This document shows positions 1-7,195 of a stretch of 59,951 nucleotides of DNA, piece by piece. The translations under genes and the position numbers were made by a program. Every line of letters begins with the position of its first letter. Position 1 is the first letter of the stretch. The stretch is taken from positions 1 through 59,951 of the forward strand of contig JAHRHE010000002.1 of assembly GCA_020027965.1 (NCBI GenBank), written 5' to 3'. The notes under the pieces are model-generated. The model was not told the DNA's origin and searched no databases. It was given only the letters and a program-made list of their open reading frames with translations. Source of the DNA: Nitrospirota bacterium. GTDB taxonomy: Bacteria > Nitrospirota > Nitrospiria > Nitrospirales > Nitrospiraceae.

Positions 1-46
1 AGTGATAGGAAGCACTCGTCGAAATTGATTGGTTTTCTCGCCAGGG

Positions 47-409
47 TCACTTGCGGTCCTTCTTGTGCTCCTTCTTTTTTTCTCCGCTTTTTTCCTCGGT
101 GTCGATCACCGCCCCCGAGCCTGCATCCACGTGGACCTCTATGATCTTTCGCTCAGCCGTGAGAATTTCCACTTCCCAGACGGTCGTCTCGTGCTTCTTC
201 TCCAACTCGGCTTCGATGACCTGACCGGGCACCTTTTCAGAAGCCGCCTTGACGGCCTGGTCGAGGGTGATCTTAGCTGCCCCTGCCATTTCGAACTTCT
301 CCTTCACCTCATCGTGCTTCTTTCCGCCTTTCTCACCACCCAGGACCGGCCCGCTCAAGGCCAGCACTGCTCCAGTGATCACCGCCGTCGTTATGCCCAT
401 CTTCTTCAT
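47..409 (-). CDS. Exported PepSY-domain protein
   Basis: A 120-residue protein with a Sec-type signal peptide (basic MKKMG start, hydrophobic stretch ending near LSGPVLGG). One PepSY-like domain follows at about residues 45-105, with the family's pattern of 'TVWEVEI' then 'EVHVDAGSGAVIDTEE'. The C-terminus is a lysine/glutamate-rich tail (EKKKEHKKDRK). PepSY domains are small periplasmic or extracellular modules, often thought to inhibit peptidases or bind ligands; no substrate can be read here. The reverse strand has a GGAGGGTC-like ribosome site just before the ATG. It stands alone, with the OsmC gene 330 bp upstream in the same direction. Confidence 0.85.
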   Translation of the reverse strand: MKKMGITTAVITGAVLALSGPVLGGEKGGKKHDEVKEKFEMAGAAKITLDQAVKAASEKVPGQVIEAELEKKHETTVWEVEILTAERKIIEVHVDAGSGAVIDTEEKSGEKKKEHKKDRK

Positions 410-467
410 AAGACCCTCCCAAGACTAAGGTTGATATCCCCTTTGGGTCTCCGTTCCTTTCCTTAGA

Positions 468-480
468 ATGCGATTCGCAT
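468..480. promoter_or_regulatory. Short inverted repeat upstream of the PepSY gene
   Basis: ATGCGA-T-TCGCAT is a perfect 6+1+6 inverted repeat about 59 bp upstream of the PepSY start codon. It could be an operator. The rest of the 329-bp gap (410-738) shows no gene and no clear promoter. Such a short palindrome can occur by chance. Confidence 0.2.
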
Positions 481-738
481 GCCACCACAGCCAGCCCATG
501 CGGAACAACTTCCCAATCAGAACAATGGGTTGTCCTTTTCAGTCGGGTGCGAATTTGAGGTGTTGGTGAGAAAGGCCCCAGCGGCTCAGGCAGGACTGTT
601 GCGGGATGCCACACCTCCCGCAGTGCTGCGGACAGAACATTGTTGATTTGGTGACGTAGTGATCTGGTCATTTGTCTGATAACCAAGTCGCCAAACCAGG
701 ACATCACACAATTGTCATGGCTTGAACCTCTACACTCG

Positions 739-1179
739 TCACGCGGCGCTGACCGTGGGCTCGATCGTCACGTTGGTCTTCACGGAGTTGGAGACCAGGC
801 AATTGGCTTCGGCTTTGGCCAGGAGCTCCTTAGCTTTGCTGACGTCCTCGCCGGCCTTCACGGTCAACCGTGGTTTCAGCATCACGGCGGTGACCTGCAG
901 CTTGCCCTCCACCAGTTCCACGCGCCCTTCCGCGTCGCTTTGGTATCCGGTGAAGGCCAGGCCCGCCCGTTCGGCGAAAGCCAGGAAGGTGCTCATCACG
1001 CAGACGTTGACCGAGGCCACGAAGAGATCCTCCGGTGACCAGATCCCCTCATGGCCCTTGAATTCGGGCGGGGTCGCCACCTGGAGGTCCGGCTTGCCGG
1101 GCGAGGCGACGACGCCTCTCTTGCCCTCGGACCATGTGACGGTCGTGCGGTACGTGTAGATCTTGCTGCGGACTTCCAT
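739..1179 (-). CDS. OsmC/Ohr family peroxiredoxin-like protein
   Basis: A 146-residue cytosolic OsmC-fold protein. The family's two redox cysteines are present: C60 in 'SVNVCVMSTFLAFAERAG' and C127 in 'EANCLVSNSVKTNV'. Members reduce organic hydroperoxides with thiol cofactors, so a peroxide-detoxifying role is likely; some members have other roles. The start at 1179 is preferred over the in-frame ATG 36 nt upstream because AGGAGG lies seven to eight nucleotides before it. No operon partner is evident. Confidence 0.88.
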   Translation of the reverse strand: MEVRSKIYTYRTTVTWSEGKRGVVASPGKPDLQVATPPEFKGHEGIWSPEDLFVASVNVCVMSTFLAFAERAGLAFTGYQSDAEGRVELVEGKLQVTAVMLKPRLTVKAGEDVSKAKELLAKAEANCLVSNSVKTNVTIEPTVSAA

Positions 1180-1299
1180 ACTCGCCTCCTGGATATGCAG
1201 CGGGGAATGAATCATCCTGCTCCGCCTGCTGCGCCATCACGGGCAGAACTCACTCGATGCGGTGCCTGGGGGCCGACAGTCTTCCCGCGCGATGCGTTG

Positions 1300-2970
1300 C
1301 TATTGTCTTCGGATCGAGAGAAGAAGAAGGTTTTTCTGCTTCGGTTGCTGAAATTCACGGAGCAGATCGATGGACAGATCCGTTCTCTGTTTGAGACGAC
1401 GTAAATGCTGTTCCTCGGTGACGACCATGACTGTCCCACCCTCAGATACCGCCTTCACCAGGGCTTCTTCGCTGTTCACCCCCTGGACCGTGGGCTCCTG
1501 CTTCAGATAAAAGACCGCATCCTCATTTCTCGGCCAACCCGGCGCATAGAGGAGAACGGGACCCGGTGCATGCGTCGTCAGAGAAGTGACCTCAGCAACC
1601 ATCTGTCTCGGAGAGGCGGCCTGATCAATGGCAGGGACCACAAATTGGACGACCCCGACCACAAGGGTGACGGCCAAAACCCCGAGTGTCACAAGAGCCC
1701 TCCGCGTCTGGGATCGAGCCAATGCGTACAGGAGGATCGCACAGATGCTGAGCACCACCACGACAAATTCTACGGGCAAGACAGTCGCCGGTATGTGCCA
1801 CTTGCGCTGAAGGAGAGAAGGCCCAACCAGCATCGCAAGGATGTAGGCAACGGCGAGCGATCCCAGCGTCAGCTTCAACAGCGGTGTCGCCCATGCTCGC
1901 TCCTCGGAAGGAGAGAAGACCTTCTCGAAGAAGTACCCGATCATGAGGCCAAGACCGGGAACAATCGGTATGAGATAGGGCTCTCGTTTCGCCTGAGCCA
2001 GACTGAACACGAGGAAGAACCCAAGGACCCACAACAGGACAAACAGCTCAGCGGGGTAATTGCGAAGTGGACGGCGCGCGAACATCAGCACGAGGCTTGA
2101 AGGAATCAAGGCGCACCAGGGAAAGAAATCGAACCACATGACAGCGAGATACCAATAGATCGGACGATTTCCGATATAGGCTTTGAGGTTCGAAGGACTG
2201 AACATGGACTGCAGTCCGGCTCCGATCTGGAAGTGTCCTTGAAACCCGCTCGCCAGCATCCAGGCATATGCCGTGACCAGGGCGAGAGACGTGAGCAGCC
2301 CGATCCAAAAGATTGGCTGCCGGATCATGCGGAAGTCTCGTTGGATCACGGCATGGGCAATGATCAGGAGCGCCGGGAGTGCAAACCCATGGAGCTCTTT
2401 CATCATCGCGCCAAGGGCCATGGCGAGGAAGCTGAGCAGGTACCACCACGGACTGGCGCGGCGAAGCGAGGCTTGAACCCAGCCCAGGAGAGCGAGGGTG
2501 ATGAAAAACGTGAGCGCTGAATCGAACAGGACGCGAGGCCCGTACCACAGGAAAACATGAGACGTGGCAACCACAAGGGCCGCCCAGAACGCGGCCGTTC
2601 TGGAAAACAAGATCAGGCCCAGGGCATAGGTCAGCGCCATGGTTCCGAATGAGAAAATGGCTCCGGGCAACCGGAAGGCAACTTCGTTTTCCCCGAACAG
2701 GCTCGTCGATAGCGCGAGGAGCCAGAAGAAAAGCGGAGGTTTGTTGAAGTAGGCTGCACCCTGATACCTCAACTGGAGGAACTGATGACTGCGGACCATC
2801 TCCCGGGTGATATCCGCGTAGAGGCCTTCACTCCCCTCCAGGAAAGAATGATTGAGGTTGTAAAAGAACGCGAGGAACCCAACGAGCCCGAGCCCGATCA
2901 GGTGCGCGGACGAGCCGCTGATCGAACTGCCCGGCAGTGCCTTGTCGTAAAACCTTGCCCAACCATCCAT
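1300..2970 (-). CDS. ArnT/PMT-like membrane glycosyltransferase (GT39/GT83 type)
   Basis: About 556 residues with some ten to twelve hydrophobic segments across the first 440 residues and a soluble C-terminal domain of about 110 residues. After the first membrane segment comes an acidic loop, 'FLEGSEGLYADITREMV', then 'YFNKPPLFFWLLALS'. This arrangement is typical of the ArnT/dolichyl-P-mannose mannosyltransferase superfamily, which transfers a sugar from a polyprenyl-phosphate donor on the periplasmic side of the membrane. The acceptor is unknown (lipid A, protein or polysaccharide). ATG 2970 has GAGG upstream; GTG 2982 is an alternative start. The reverse strand is open for long stretches, but those frames lack protein features. 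Confidence 0.85.
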   Translation of the reverse strand: MDGWARFYDKALPGSSISGSSAHLIGLGLVGFLAFFYNLNHSFLEGSEGLYADITREMVRSHQFLQLRYQGAAYFNKPPLFFWLLALSTSLFGENEVAFRLPGAIFSFGTMALTYALGLILFSRTAAFWAALVVATSHVFLWYGPRVLFDSALTFFITLALLGWVQASLRRASPWWYLLSFLAMALGAMMKELHGFALPALLIIAHAVIQRDFRMIRQPIFWIGLLTSLALVTAYAWMLASGFQGHFQIGAGLQSMFSPSNLKAYIGNRPIYWYLAVMWFDFFPWCALIPSSLVLMFARRPLRNYPAELFVLLWVLGFFLVFSLAQAKREPYLIPIVPGLGLMIGYFFEKVFSPSEERAWATPLLKLTLGSLAVAYILAMLVGPSLLQRKWHIPATVLPVEFVVVVLSICAILLYALARSQTRRALVTLGVLAVTLVVGVVQFVVPAIDQAASPRQMVAEVTSLTTHAPGPVLLYAPGWPRNEDAVFYLKQEPTVQGVNSEEALVKAVSEGGTVMVVTEEQHLRRLKQRTDLSIDLLREFQQPKQKNLLLLSIRRQ

Positions 2971-3024
2971 CCTGTGCCTCACGGTGAAGAATCGCTCAAG
3001 AGCAGACCGCCTCGACGTGCACCC

Positions 3025-3351
3025 TCATGTCTGCCCGCTGTCACTGATGCGAGAGAGCTCCCACCGGCTGTGCTCTCCCGCGATGTGATAGGCATCGTGC
3101 AGGTGCTGCCCGACCATGCGGTGCGTGTTGAAAAATCCCCCGTTCAGCGCAATCGTGTGCCGCATGGTCTCGATGAAGCGGTCGCGGTCGTGATAATAAC
3201 AGGGGATGACGCTCTCGGCGAGCTTTTTGTAGAGCGCGGTCGCATGGCGGTCGTCCGTGTCTGATCTCGGCTCCAGACCGGCCTCGACCCGGTCTCCGAT
3301 CGCCCAGCCGGTCACGCCTTCCACGTGGCCCTCGATCCACCAGCCATCGGA
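3025..3351 (-). pseudogene. 3' remnant of an alpha-glucan phosphorylase (GT35)
   Basis: The reverse strand reads DGWWIEGHVEGVTGWAIGDR, then 'ALYKKLAESVIPCYYHDRDRF' and 'ALNGGFFNTHRMVGQHLHDAYH'. These match the extreme C-terminus of the alpha-glucan phosphorylase family as I know it. An in-frame TGA lies immediately before the aspartate (3352-3354), and nothing recognisable as the roughly 700 missing upstream residues is present. It is therefore a decayed fragment, not a gene. An intact but different GT35 enzyme lies at 47.1 kb. Confidence 0.75.
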
Positions 3352-3425
3352 TCATCTCCTTGCCATCTTGATCGAGTGAGTGGGCCTCATTAGGTCGCTG
3401 GGTAGACTTCTAGAGCTTGCATCGG

Positions 3426-3896
3426 TCAGCCGAACGCCGATCCAATCCAATCACCGACCACGTGAGTGATGGTGACGACTAACGCGGCAATGCCGACATG
3501 TTCCAGGATGACCGGCCACGGTCTCACCTGTTGCTCCTTGGCCATGACAAAACTCAGCACCGCCAATAGAAGGAAGCCCCAAACAATGCTGACGATAATC
3601 GCGGAGCCCAGTGGGAAGGCCCACACCGGAACCACAAACGTCATCGCAAAGACGAACTTGGACACAAAGGTGGCCAGGGTGGATTCCCAGATGTCCCGGC
3701 TCGGATGCCGATTCTGGGATTCCTGGGCGATATGAATGCCGAGGGCGTCCGAAAAGGCGTCCGCGATCGCGATGGTGAGAATGCCGCCGATCACGACGGG
3801 GCGCGAGTGCGTGCCGGAATGCAGCCCGACGATCAATCCCAGCGTCGTGATGATTCCGGACGTCAACCCGAAGCTGAGGCCTGTCTTGAATGACAT
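3426..3896 (-). CDS. VIT1/CCC1-type membrane transporter
   Basis: About 156 residues, almost entirely membrane-embedded, with five predicted helices. The N-terminus 'SFGLTSGIITTLGLIVGLHSGT' followed by 'IADAFSDALGIHIAQES' resembles the first two helices of VIT1/CCC1 iron/manganese transporters, which carry metals across membranes. It is shorter than typical members (about 230 residues) and lacks the large cytosolic metal-binding insert, so it is a minimal relative. ATG 3896 is preferred; in-frame GTG and TTG codons lie just upstream. Substrate unknown; iron or manganese is a family-based guess. Confidence 0.7.
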   Translation of the reverse strand: MSFKTGLSFGLTSGIITTLGLIVGLHSGTHSRPVVIGGILTIAIADAFSDALGIHIAQESQNRHPSRDIWESTLATFVSKFVFAMTFVVPVWAFPLGSAIIVSIVWGFLLLAVLSFVMAKEQQVRPWPVILEHVGIAALVVTITHVVGDWIGSAFG

Positions 3897-4138
3897 TCTC
3901 ACGATGCTAGAGAACACCAATAATGCAAGGTCCGCGCCCGCAGGGGCGTCTTCTGGTTAAAGCCGCGGTCGAATCGTAAACGATCACCCCTGCCACAAGA
4001 CCGATCAATCTCAGCGGGTTAGGCATCTTGGTGGCTCCTACCGGTCTTTCGGACAATCCAAGACCCGACACCATGATATAACCCAAGTTCCGAAAGCTAT
4101 CCAATCGTGCAAAGGTAGGCCCAGGGCGATGGATACTC

Positions 4139-4221
4139 CATGGCGAATGGCGAGTACCCAATGGCTCAGTAGATGAGGGGTTGTCCCTATTGGCTCTCTG
4201 CTATCCGCCATTGACATTCGG
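4139..4221. repeat. Inverted pair of heptamer-phased repeats
   Basis: Four 7-bp units of the type AATGGCG/AATGGCT run from 4139 to 4166. Five units of the complementary type (CTATTGG, CTATCCG, CCATTGA and similar) run from 4187 to 4221. The two arms are roughly reverse complements about a 20-bp spacer. Confidence 0.6.
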
Positions 4222-4526
4222 TTCGCATGTGAAGGAGGAGGAGTCCTGCTACAGTCGGAAGGCTGGTGACTGTAGCGAATGGCCACAGGATGGAGGATCT
4301 GGTGGTCCGGTAGGCATGTGGGTGTGGGTCGTTAGTGGAAGAGGCCACGTCTAACTGACCAACAACATTGGTAAAGGAAGGCCAATGGCCGTCCCGAACC
4401 GCTGAGGCCTTCGAACGCAATGCGTGCACGCCATGGCATTCGTGTTGCACCTGGGGAGGGTAGCGGGGCGGCGAGGCCGATTGGGTGTGAGGCCGGACAG
4501 AGGGACGGCAGGGCTGGGCGAACTGG

Positions 4527-4541
4527 TGGCGGCCGGGCTGC
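4527..4541 (+). promoter_or_regulatory. Weak sigma-54-like promoter motif
   Basis: TGGCGGC-N4-CTGC keeps GG-N10-GC spacing and lies 65 bp before the cupredoxin ATG. A GTCTAA half-site resembling the MCO-gene palindrome lies at 4349-4354. In GC-rich DNA this match is easily fortuitous. Confidence 0.2.
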
Positions 4542-4606
4542 TGGTTGGGACCCCGCGAGAGGCGGACGGGTAGTTGGTTCTACTACTTCAACCAAAGGGG
4601 GGCGCT

Positions 4607-5074
4607 ATGAGGGCGTGGGCACGTACATACACCGCTCTGTTGATTCCGATAGCTGTTGGTGCCGCAACAGTGTCGATGATCGGGACAGACACTCGATCCA
4701 TCGTGCAGGCGGCAGAGCCTGAGATGAAGATCGAGGTCACGATGAAGAATCAGGGGTACGTCGTCAAAGGTCACACCTCACCGGGTGCGCTCACAGCGAT
4801 CGTGCTTCGCAACGAGGATACGACGAAACATGGCTTCAGCTCCAATTTGTTCAAGCACGTGACGGTCCGTAAAGAAGGCGACGCCGTGGAGGTGACGGGG
4901 CACGGAGTCAAGTCGTATCACGTGGAACCTGGTAAGACCGCGACTCTCTACTTCACCAAGGGACATAGTGCGGAGCGAGAGACTTTGCAATACCCCTTCT
5001 GGTGCGACATCCACACACACATGAAGGGAGAATTTCTGATCGTGGAGACGGCAGGGGAAATTGGGGGTGGATGA
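4607..5074 (+). CDS. Exported cupredoxin (blue-copper) domain protein
   Basis: A 155-residue protein with a signal peptide (residues about 1-36, ending near VQAA) and one cupredoxin fold. Candidate type 1 copper ligands are H75 in 'DTTKHGFSS' and the C-terminal loop 'FWCDIHTHMKGEF' with C133, H136 and M139. It probably shuttles electrons in the periplasm. The same C-x2-H-x2-M spacing occurs in the protein encoded at 6089-7018, suggesting related partners. ATG 4607, preceded by a purine-rich GGGGGGC stretch, is preferred over an in-frame start 33 nt upstream because it places the signal peptide at the N-terminus. Confidence 0.85.
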   Translation: MRAWARTYTALLIPIAVGAATVSMIGTDTRSIVQAAEPEMKIEVTMKNQGYVVKGHTSPGALTAIVLRNEDTTKHGFSSNLFKHVTVRKEGDAVEVTGHGVKSYHVEPGKTATLYFTKGHSAERETLQYPFWCDIHTHMKGEFLIVETAGEIGGG

Positions 5075-5111
5075 GCTGACATGGTCTCGGTGAACGTTCG
5101 CGGATGAACTT

Positions 5112-5145
5112 CGGGTCGCGTGATTGTGAGAGATTGCGCGACCCG
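5112..5145. terminator. Bidirectional hairpin between convergent genes
   Basis: CGGGTCGCG (5112-5120) pairs perfectly with CGCGACCCG (5137-5145) across a 16-nt loop, followed on the plus strand by TATTATTAT. It lies between the converging cupredoxin and SUMF1 genes, where a shared terminator is expected. The T-run is interrupted, so efficiency is uncertain. Confidence 0.45.
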
Positions 5146-5150
5146 TATTA

Positions 5151-6062
5151 TTATCGCGCGCAGCGAAAGCCGATCAAATACGAGCGGTGGTCCGGAGCCT
5201 GCGCACCACGCCCAGCGGATCGGGCGACTTCCGGATCCTCGTTCCAAGAGCCACCGCGGAAGACTTTGTCCTGTCCGAGGCCCGGCCCTTGCGGGTTGTC
5301 GCTGGCTGCATCCTGGTAGTATTCGGCGTTAAACCAATCAGCGACCCATTCGGCCACGTTGCCGGCCATCTGGTAGATTCCGTAGGGACTGACGCCTCGA
5401 TCGTAGCGATCCACGTTGGCCAGCGGAGGGTATTTCAAGCCACGCTTAGAGCCTGGATGGGCGATGTTGCTCCGCCCCCATCCGGCCGGCTGATTTCCCC
5501 AGGGAAAGAGGCGGCCGTCGGTCCCGCGAGCGGCCTTCTCCCACTCAGCCTCGGTCGGCAGGCGCTTGCCAGCCCACCGGCAGTAAGCGCTGGCCTCCTG
5601 CCAAGTGATCCCGATCACCGGATGTCGGGCCATTTTCTCCGTGAAGGGGTCCGCTTTCCAGTAGGGAGGCCAGGGTGCACCCGTCGCCAGCACGAACAGG
5701 AGATAATGCGCGTTGGTCACTTCATAGCGGTCGATCTCAAAGGCACCGAGATAGACCTGTCGTTGCGGCTGCTCCTGGGGACCGGCCGCAGGGTCTCGGC
5801 GTGGATCGCTGCCCATCAGGAACCACCCTGCCGGCACCAGGACCATCTCCTCCGGGACGTTCAGGATGGCCAACCGCTCCGCCTCAATCGGCGACGCCCA
5901 TGGGTCGCGCGGCGGCTTGTCATGATCGGCAATCGCGGCTCCTGCCGCGATCAGGCAATAGGCTATAGGCACGAGGCTATGGGCCAAGCTTCGCGTGATG
6001 CGCGGCGCGTGACGCGTGACGAGCGCGCAGAGTCTGCAGCTCTTCACTTCTGGGCCCGTCAC
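5151..6062 (-). CDS. SUMF1/formylglycine-generating-enzyme-like protein, non-catalytic
   Basis: 303 residues from a GTG start. After a hydrophobic export signal (about residues 26-45, 'SLVPIAYCLIAAGAAIA') comes a full SUMF1 fold: 'MVLVPAGWFLMGSDPRRD', 'EVTNAHYLLFV', 'GKRLPTEAEWEKAARG', 'LFPWGN', 'GNVAEWVADWF', 'FRGGSWNEDPEVARSAGR', 'IGFRCAR'. True formylglycine enzymes have two cysteines just after the RGGSW segment; both are absent here, so catalysis of that type is unlikely. Such SUMF1 proteins often act as periplasmic binding or assembly subunits. It follows the blue-copper protein gene by 26 bp and is probably co-transcribed. The first ~40 codons overlap heptamer repeats, so the exact start is uncertain. 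Confidence 0.85.
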   Translation of the reverse strand: MTGPEVKSCRLCALVTRHAPRITRSLAHSLVPIAYCLIAAGAAIADHDKPPRDPWASPIEAERLAILNVPEEMVLVPAGWFLMGSDPRRDPAAGPQEQPQRQVYLGAFEIDRYEVTNAHYLLFVLATGAPWPPYWKADPFTEKMARHPVIGITWQEASAYCRWAGKRLPTEAEWEKAARGTDGRLFPWGNQPAGWGRSNIAHPGSKRGLKYPPLANVDRYDRGVSPYGIYQMAGNVAEWVADWFNAEYYQDAASDNPQGPGLGQDKVFRGGSWNEDPEVARSAGRGAQAPDHRSYLIGFRCAR

Positions 6063-6085
6063 TCGTCACCCATCACGTGTCACGG
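5953..6085. repeat. Three heptamer-phased repeat tracts at the SUMF1 5' end
   Basis: Three tracts keep exact 7-bp phase: four AGGCTAT-like units at 5953-5980, five GCGTGAC-like units at 5993-6027, and four GTCACNN-like units at 6058-6085. The first encodes part of the SUMF1 signal peptide on the reverse strand; the last spans the gap after the preceding gene. Confidence 0.65.
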
Positions 6086-6088
6086 TCT

Positions 6089-7018
6089 TCAGTACGCCTG
6101 TTTCTCGAGTGTCGGCACGATCTTCACATCGCCCATGATGCCGAGACCAAAGCGCGGGTTCTCCACCGCCTCGTTGGCATAGAGGCGGCCGGTCGGCGCC
6201 TCGATCTTCGCGTCCAGGGTGGCCTTGCCTTTGGGTTCGATCGTGACCGTGTATTGCTTGGCCCCGCCGATCTGAGGATGCCAGACCATCACCTTGTACG
6301 TTCCAGGCGGGATGTTGTCGATCTCGAAGCGACCGTCCTTGCCGCTTGTCGCATAGTAGGGGTTGTCCACCGCCAGGCCCCAGCTCTCCATGTAAGCATG
6401 GAACCCGCACTGCATCACAAACACGCGTCGCCCCTTTGTCATGTTGACCACTTGCTTCATGGGCTCGCCCGCCAGATGCTTGTGATACTGGGCCGCCAGG
6501 CCGAGGTCCCGGGGATGCAGGGGGTTCATGGGCAGAGGGACATTGAACAGCACTCGAGGGCCGAGCTCCGAGGTCTCGTAGGCCTGGATATCATGCATGA
6601 CCGGATCCATATTGACGACGGTGACCTCGCGCCGATCTCGAACCACGGTGATAAATGGCTTGAAGGAGCAGTCGATCGCCTCGATGCGCGGTGCCTGAAA
6701 GGTGAACGGCTTTCCGCGATCAATTCCCTCGATCGCGACCACCACGTCGCGGAACGCATGGTCCGACCCTATGTTGAAGGCTTGAAGAAGACGCCACCCA
6801 GTGCCGTTCGAGATTCGGCCGCAATAGACCGGGTCGGGGAACGTGACCAGGTTATACCCCTTCGGCCTCGGAACCTCGCCGACCAGCGTCACTGTCCCGG
6901 TTAACGTGCCGCCGTTCATGACCGTGATCTCTTCATACGCCCACCCGGGCGCCGCCGCCAGGAGCCAGATCACGGTCGTGGCTCTCAGACTGAACCGTAC
7001 CAACTCGCTTCTCTTCAT
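6089..7018 (-). CDS. Exported blue-copper/carboxypeptidase-regulatory-like protein
   Basis: 309 residues with a signal peptide cleaved after 'AAAPGWA'. An N-terminal cupredoxin-like region carries a possible copper set: H142 in 'PVMHDIQAYE' and C204, H207, M210 in 'VMQCGFHAYMESW'. A carboxypeptidase-regulatory-like beta domain follows at about residues 215-270 ('GKDGRFEIDNIPPGTYKVMVWHP'). Such proteins are known next to multicopper oxidases and respiratory clusters of nitrifier relatives and probably carry electrons or dock to an oxidase. GAGGAGG sits just upstream of the ATG. The upstream MCO gene is separated by a strong terminator, so this gene and SUMF1 may have a separate promoter that I could not identify. 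Confidence 0.8.
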   Translation of the reverse strand: MKRSELVRFSLRATTVIWLLAAAPGWAYEEITVMNGGTLTGTVTLVGEVPRPKGYNLVTFPDPVYCGRISNGTGWRLLQAFNIGSDHAFRDVVVAIEGIDRGKPFTFQAPRIEAIDCSFKPFITVVRDRREVTVVNMDPVMHDIQAYETSELGPRVLFNVPLPMNPLHPRDLGLAAQYHKHLAGEPMKQVVNMTKGRRVFVMQCGFHAYMESWGLAVDNPYYATSGKDGRFEIDNIPPGTYKVMVWHPQIGGAKQYTVTIEPKGKATLDAKIEAPTGRLYANEAVENPRFGLGIMGDVKIVPTLEKQAY

Positions 7019-7039
7019 TCCGGCCTCCTCTCTCAGGCA

Positions 7040-7123
7040 AGGTTAAGGCTGAGGTTAAGGTTGAGAAAACACGAACAGAGGAACGCAGTTTCCGTCAGTC
7101 TCAACCTTAGCCTCAACCTCAAG
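7040..7123. repeat. Inverted pair of hexamer-phased repeats
   Basis: Four AGGTTA/AGGCTG-type hexamers (7040-7063) face four CTCAAC/CTTAGC-type hexamers (7100-7123), forming an imperfect stem around a 36-bp unique spacer. The same arm sequence recurs at 28315-28386. Confidence 0.65.
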
Positions 7124-7130
7124 CGGCTTT

Positions 7131-7169
7131 AAAAAAATGGGGGAGCTACACGTCGCATGCAGCTCCCCC
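7131..7169 (-). terminator. Rho-independent terminator of the multicopper oxidase gene
   Basis: On the minus strand GGGGGAGCT pairs with AGCTCCCCC (7161-7169 with 7139-7147, 13-nt loop), followed shortly by seven T residues (7131-7137). It starts 27 bp after the MCO stop codon, a textbook intrinsic terminator. The MCO message is probably mostly monocistronic. Confidence 0.85.
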
Positions 7170-7195
7170 GCCTTGGTGTTACTCTGCCAATGCGA

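Larger units (their letters stand above)
3897..4606. other. 710-bp divergent intergenic region without a convincing gene
   Basis: It lies between the VIT transporter (minus) and the cupredoxin gene (plus). Several short open frames run on the minus strand, but none has a ribosome site, signal peptide or domain. The only structure seen is a pair of inverted heptamer arrays near 4139-4221 and a weak sigma-54-like motif near 4527. Confidence 0.5.

Noticed and set aside
333-707. Minus-strand open frame upstream of the PepSY gene
   Set aside because: It overlaps the PepSY gene in another frame and has no ribosome site or protein-like pattern.
3907-4161. Minus-strand small open frame with a hydrophobic stretch (LRLIGLVAGVIVYDS)
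   Set aside because: A single short hydrophobic run without a ribosome site or family resemblance is too weak to call a gene.
4527-4541. A second sigma-54 promoter of the same quality as the MCO one, for the cupredoxin gene
   Set aside because: Only the GG-N10-GC core matches; such cores occur by chance in this GC-rich DNA, so it is listed only at low confidence.
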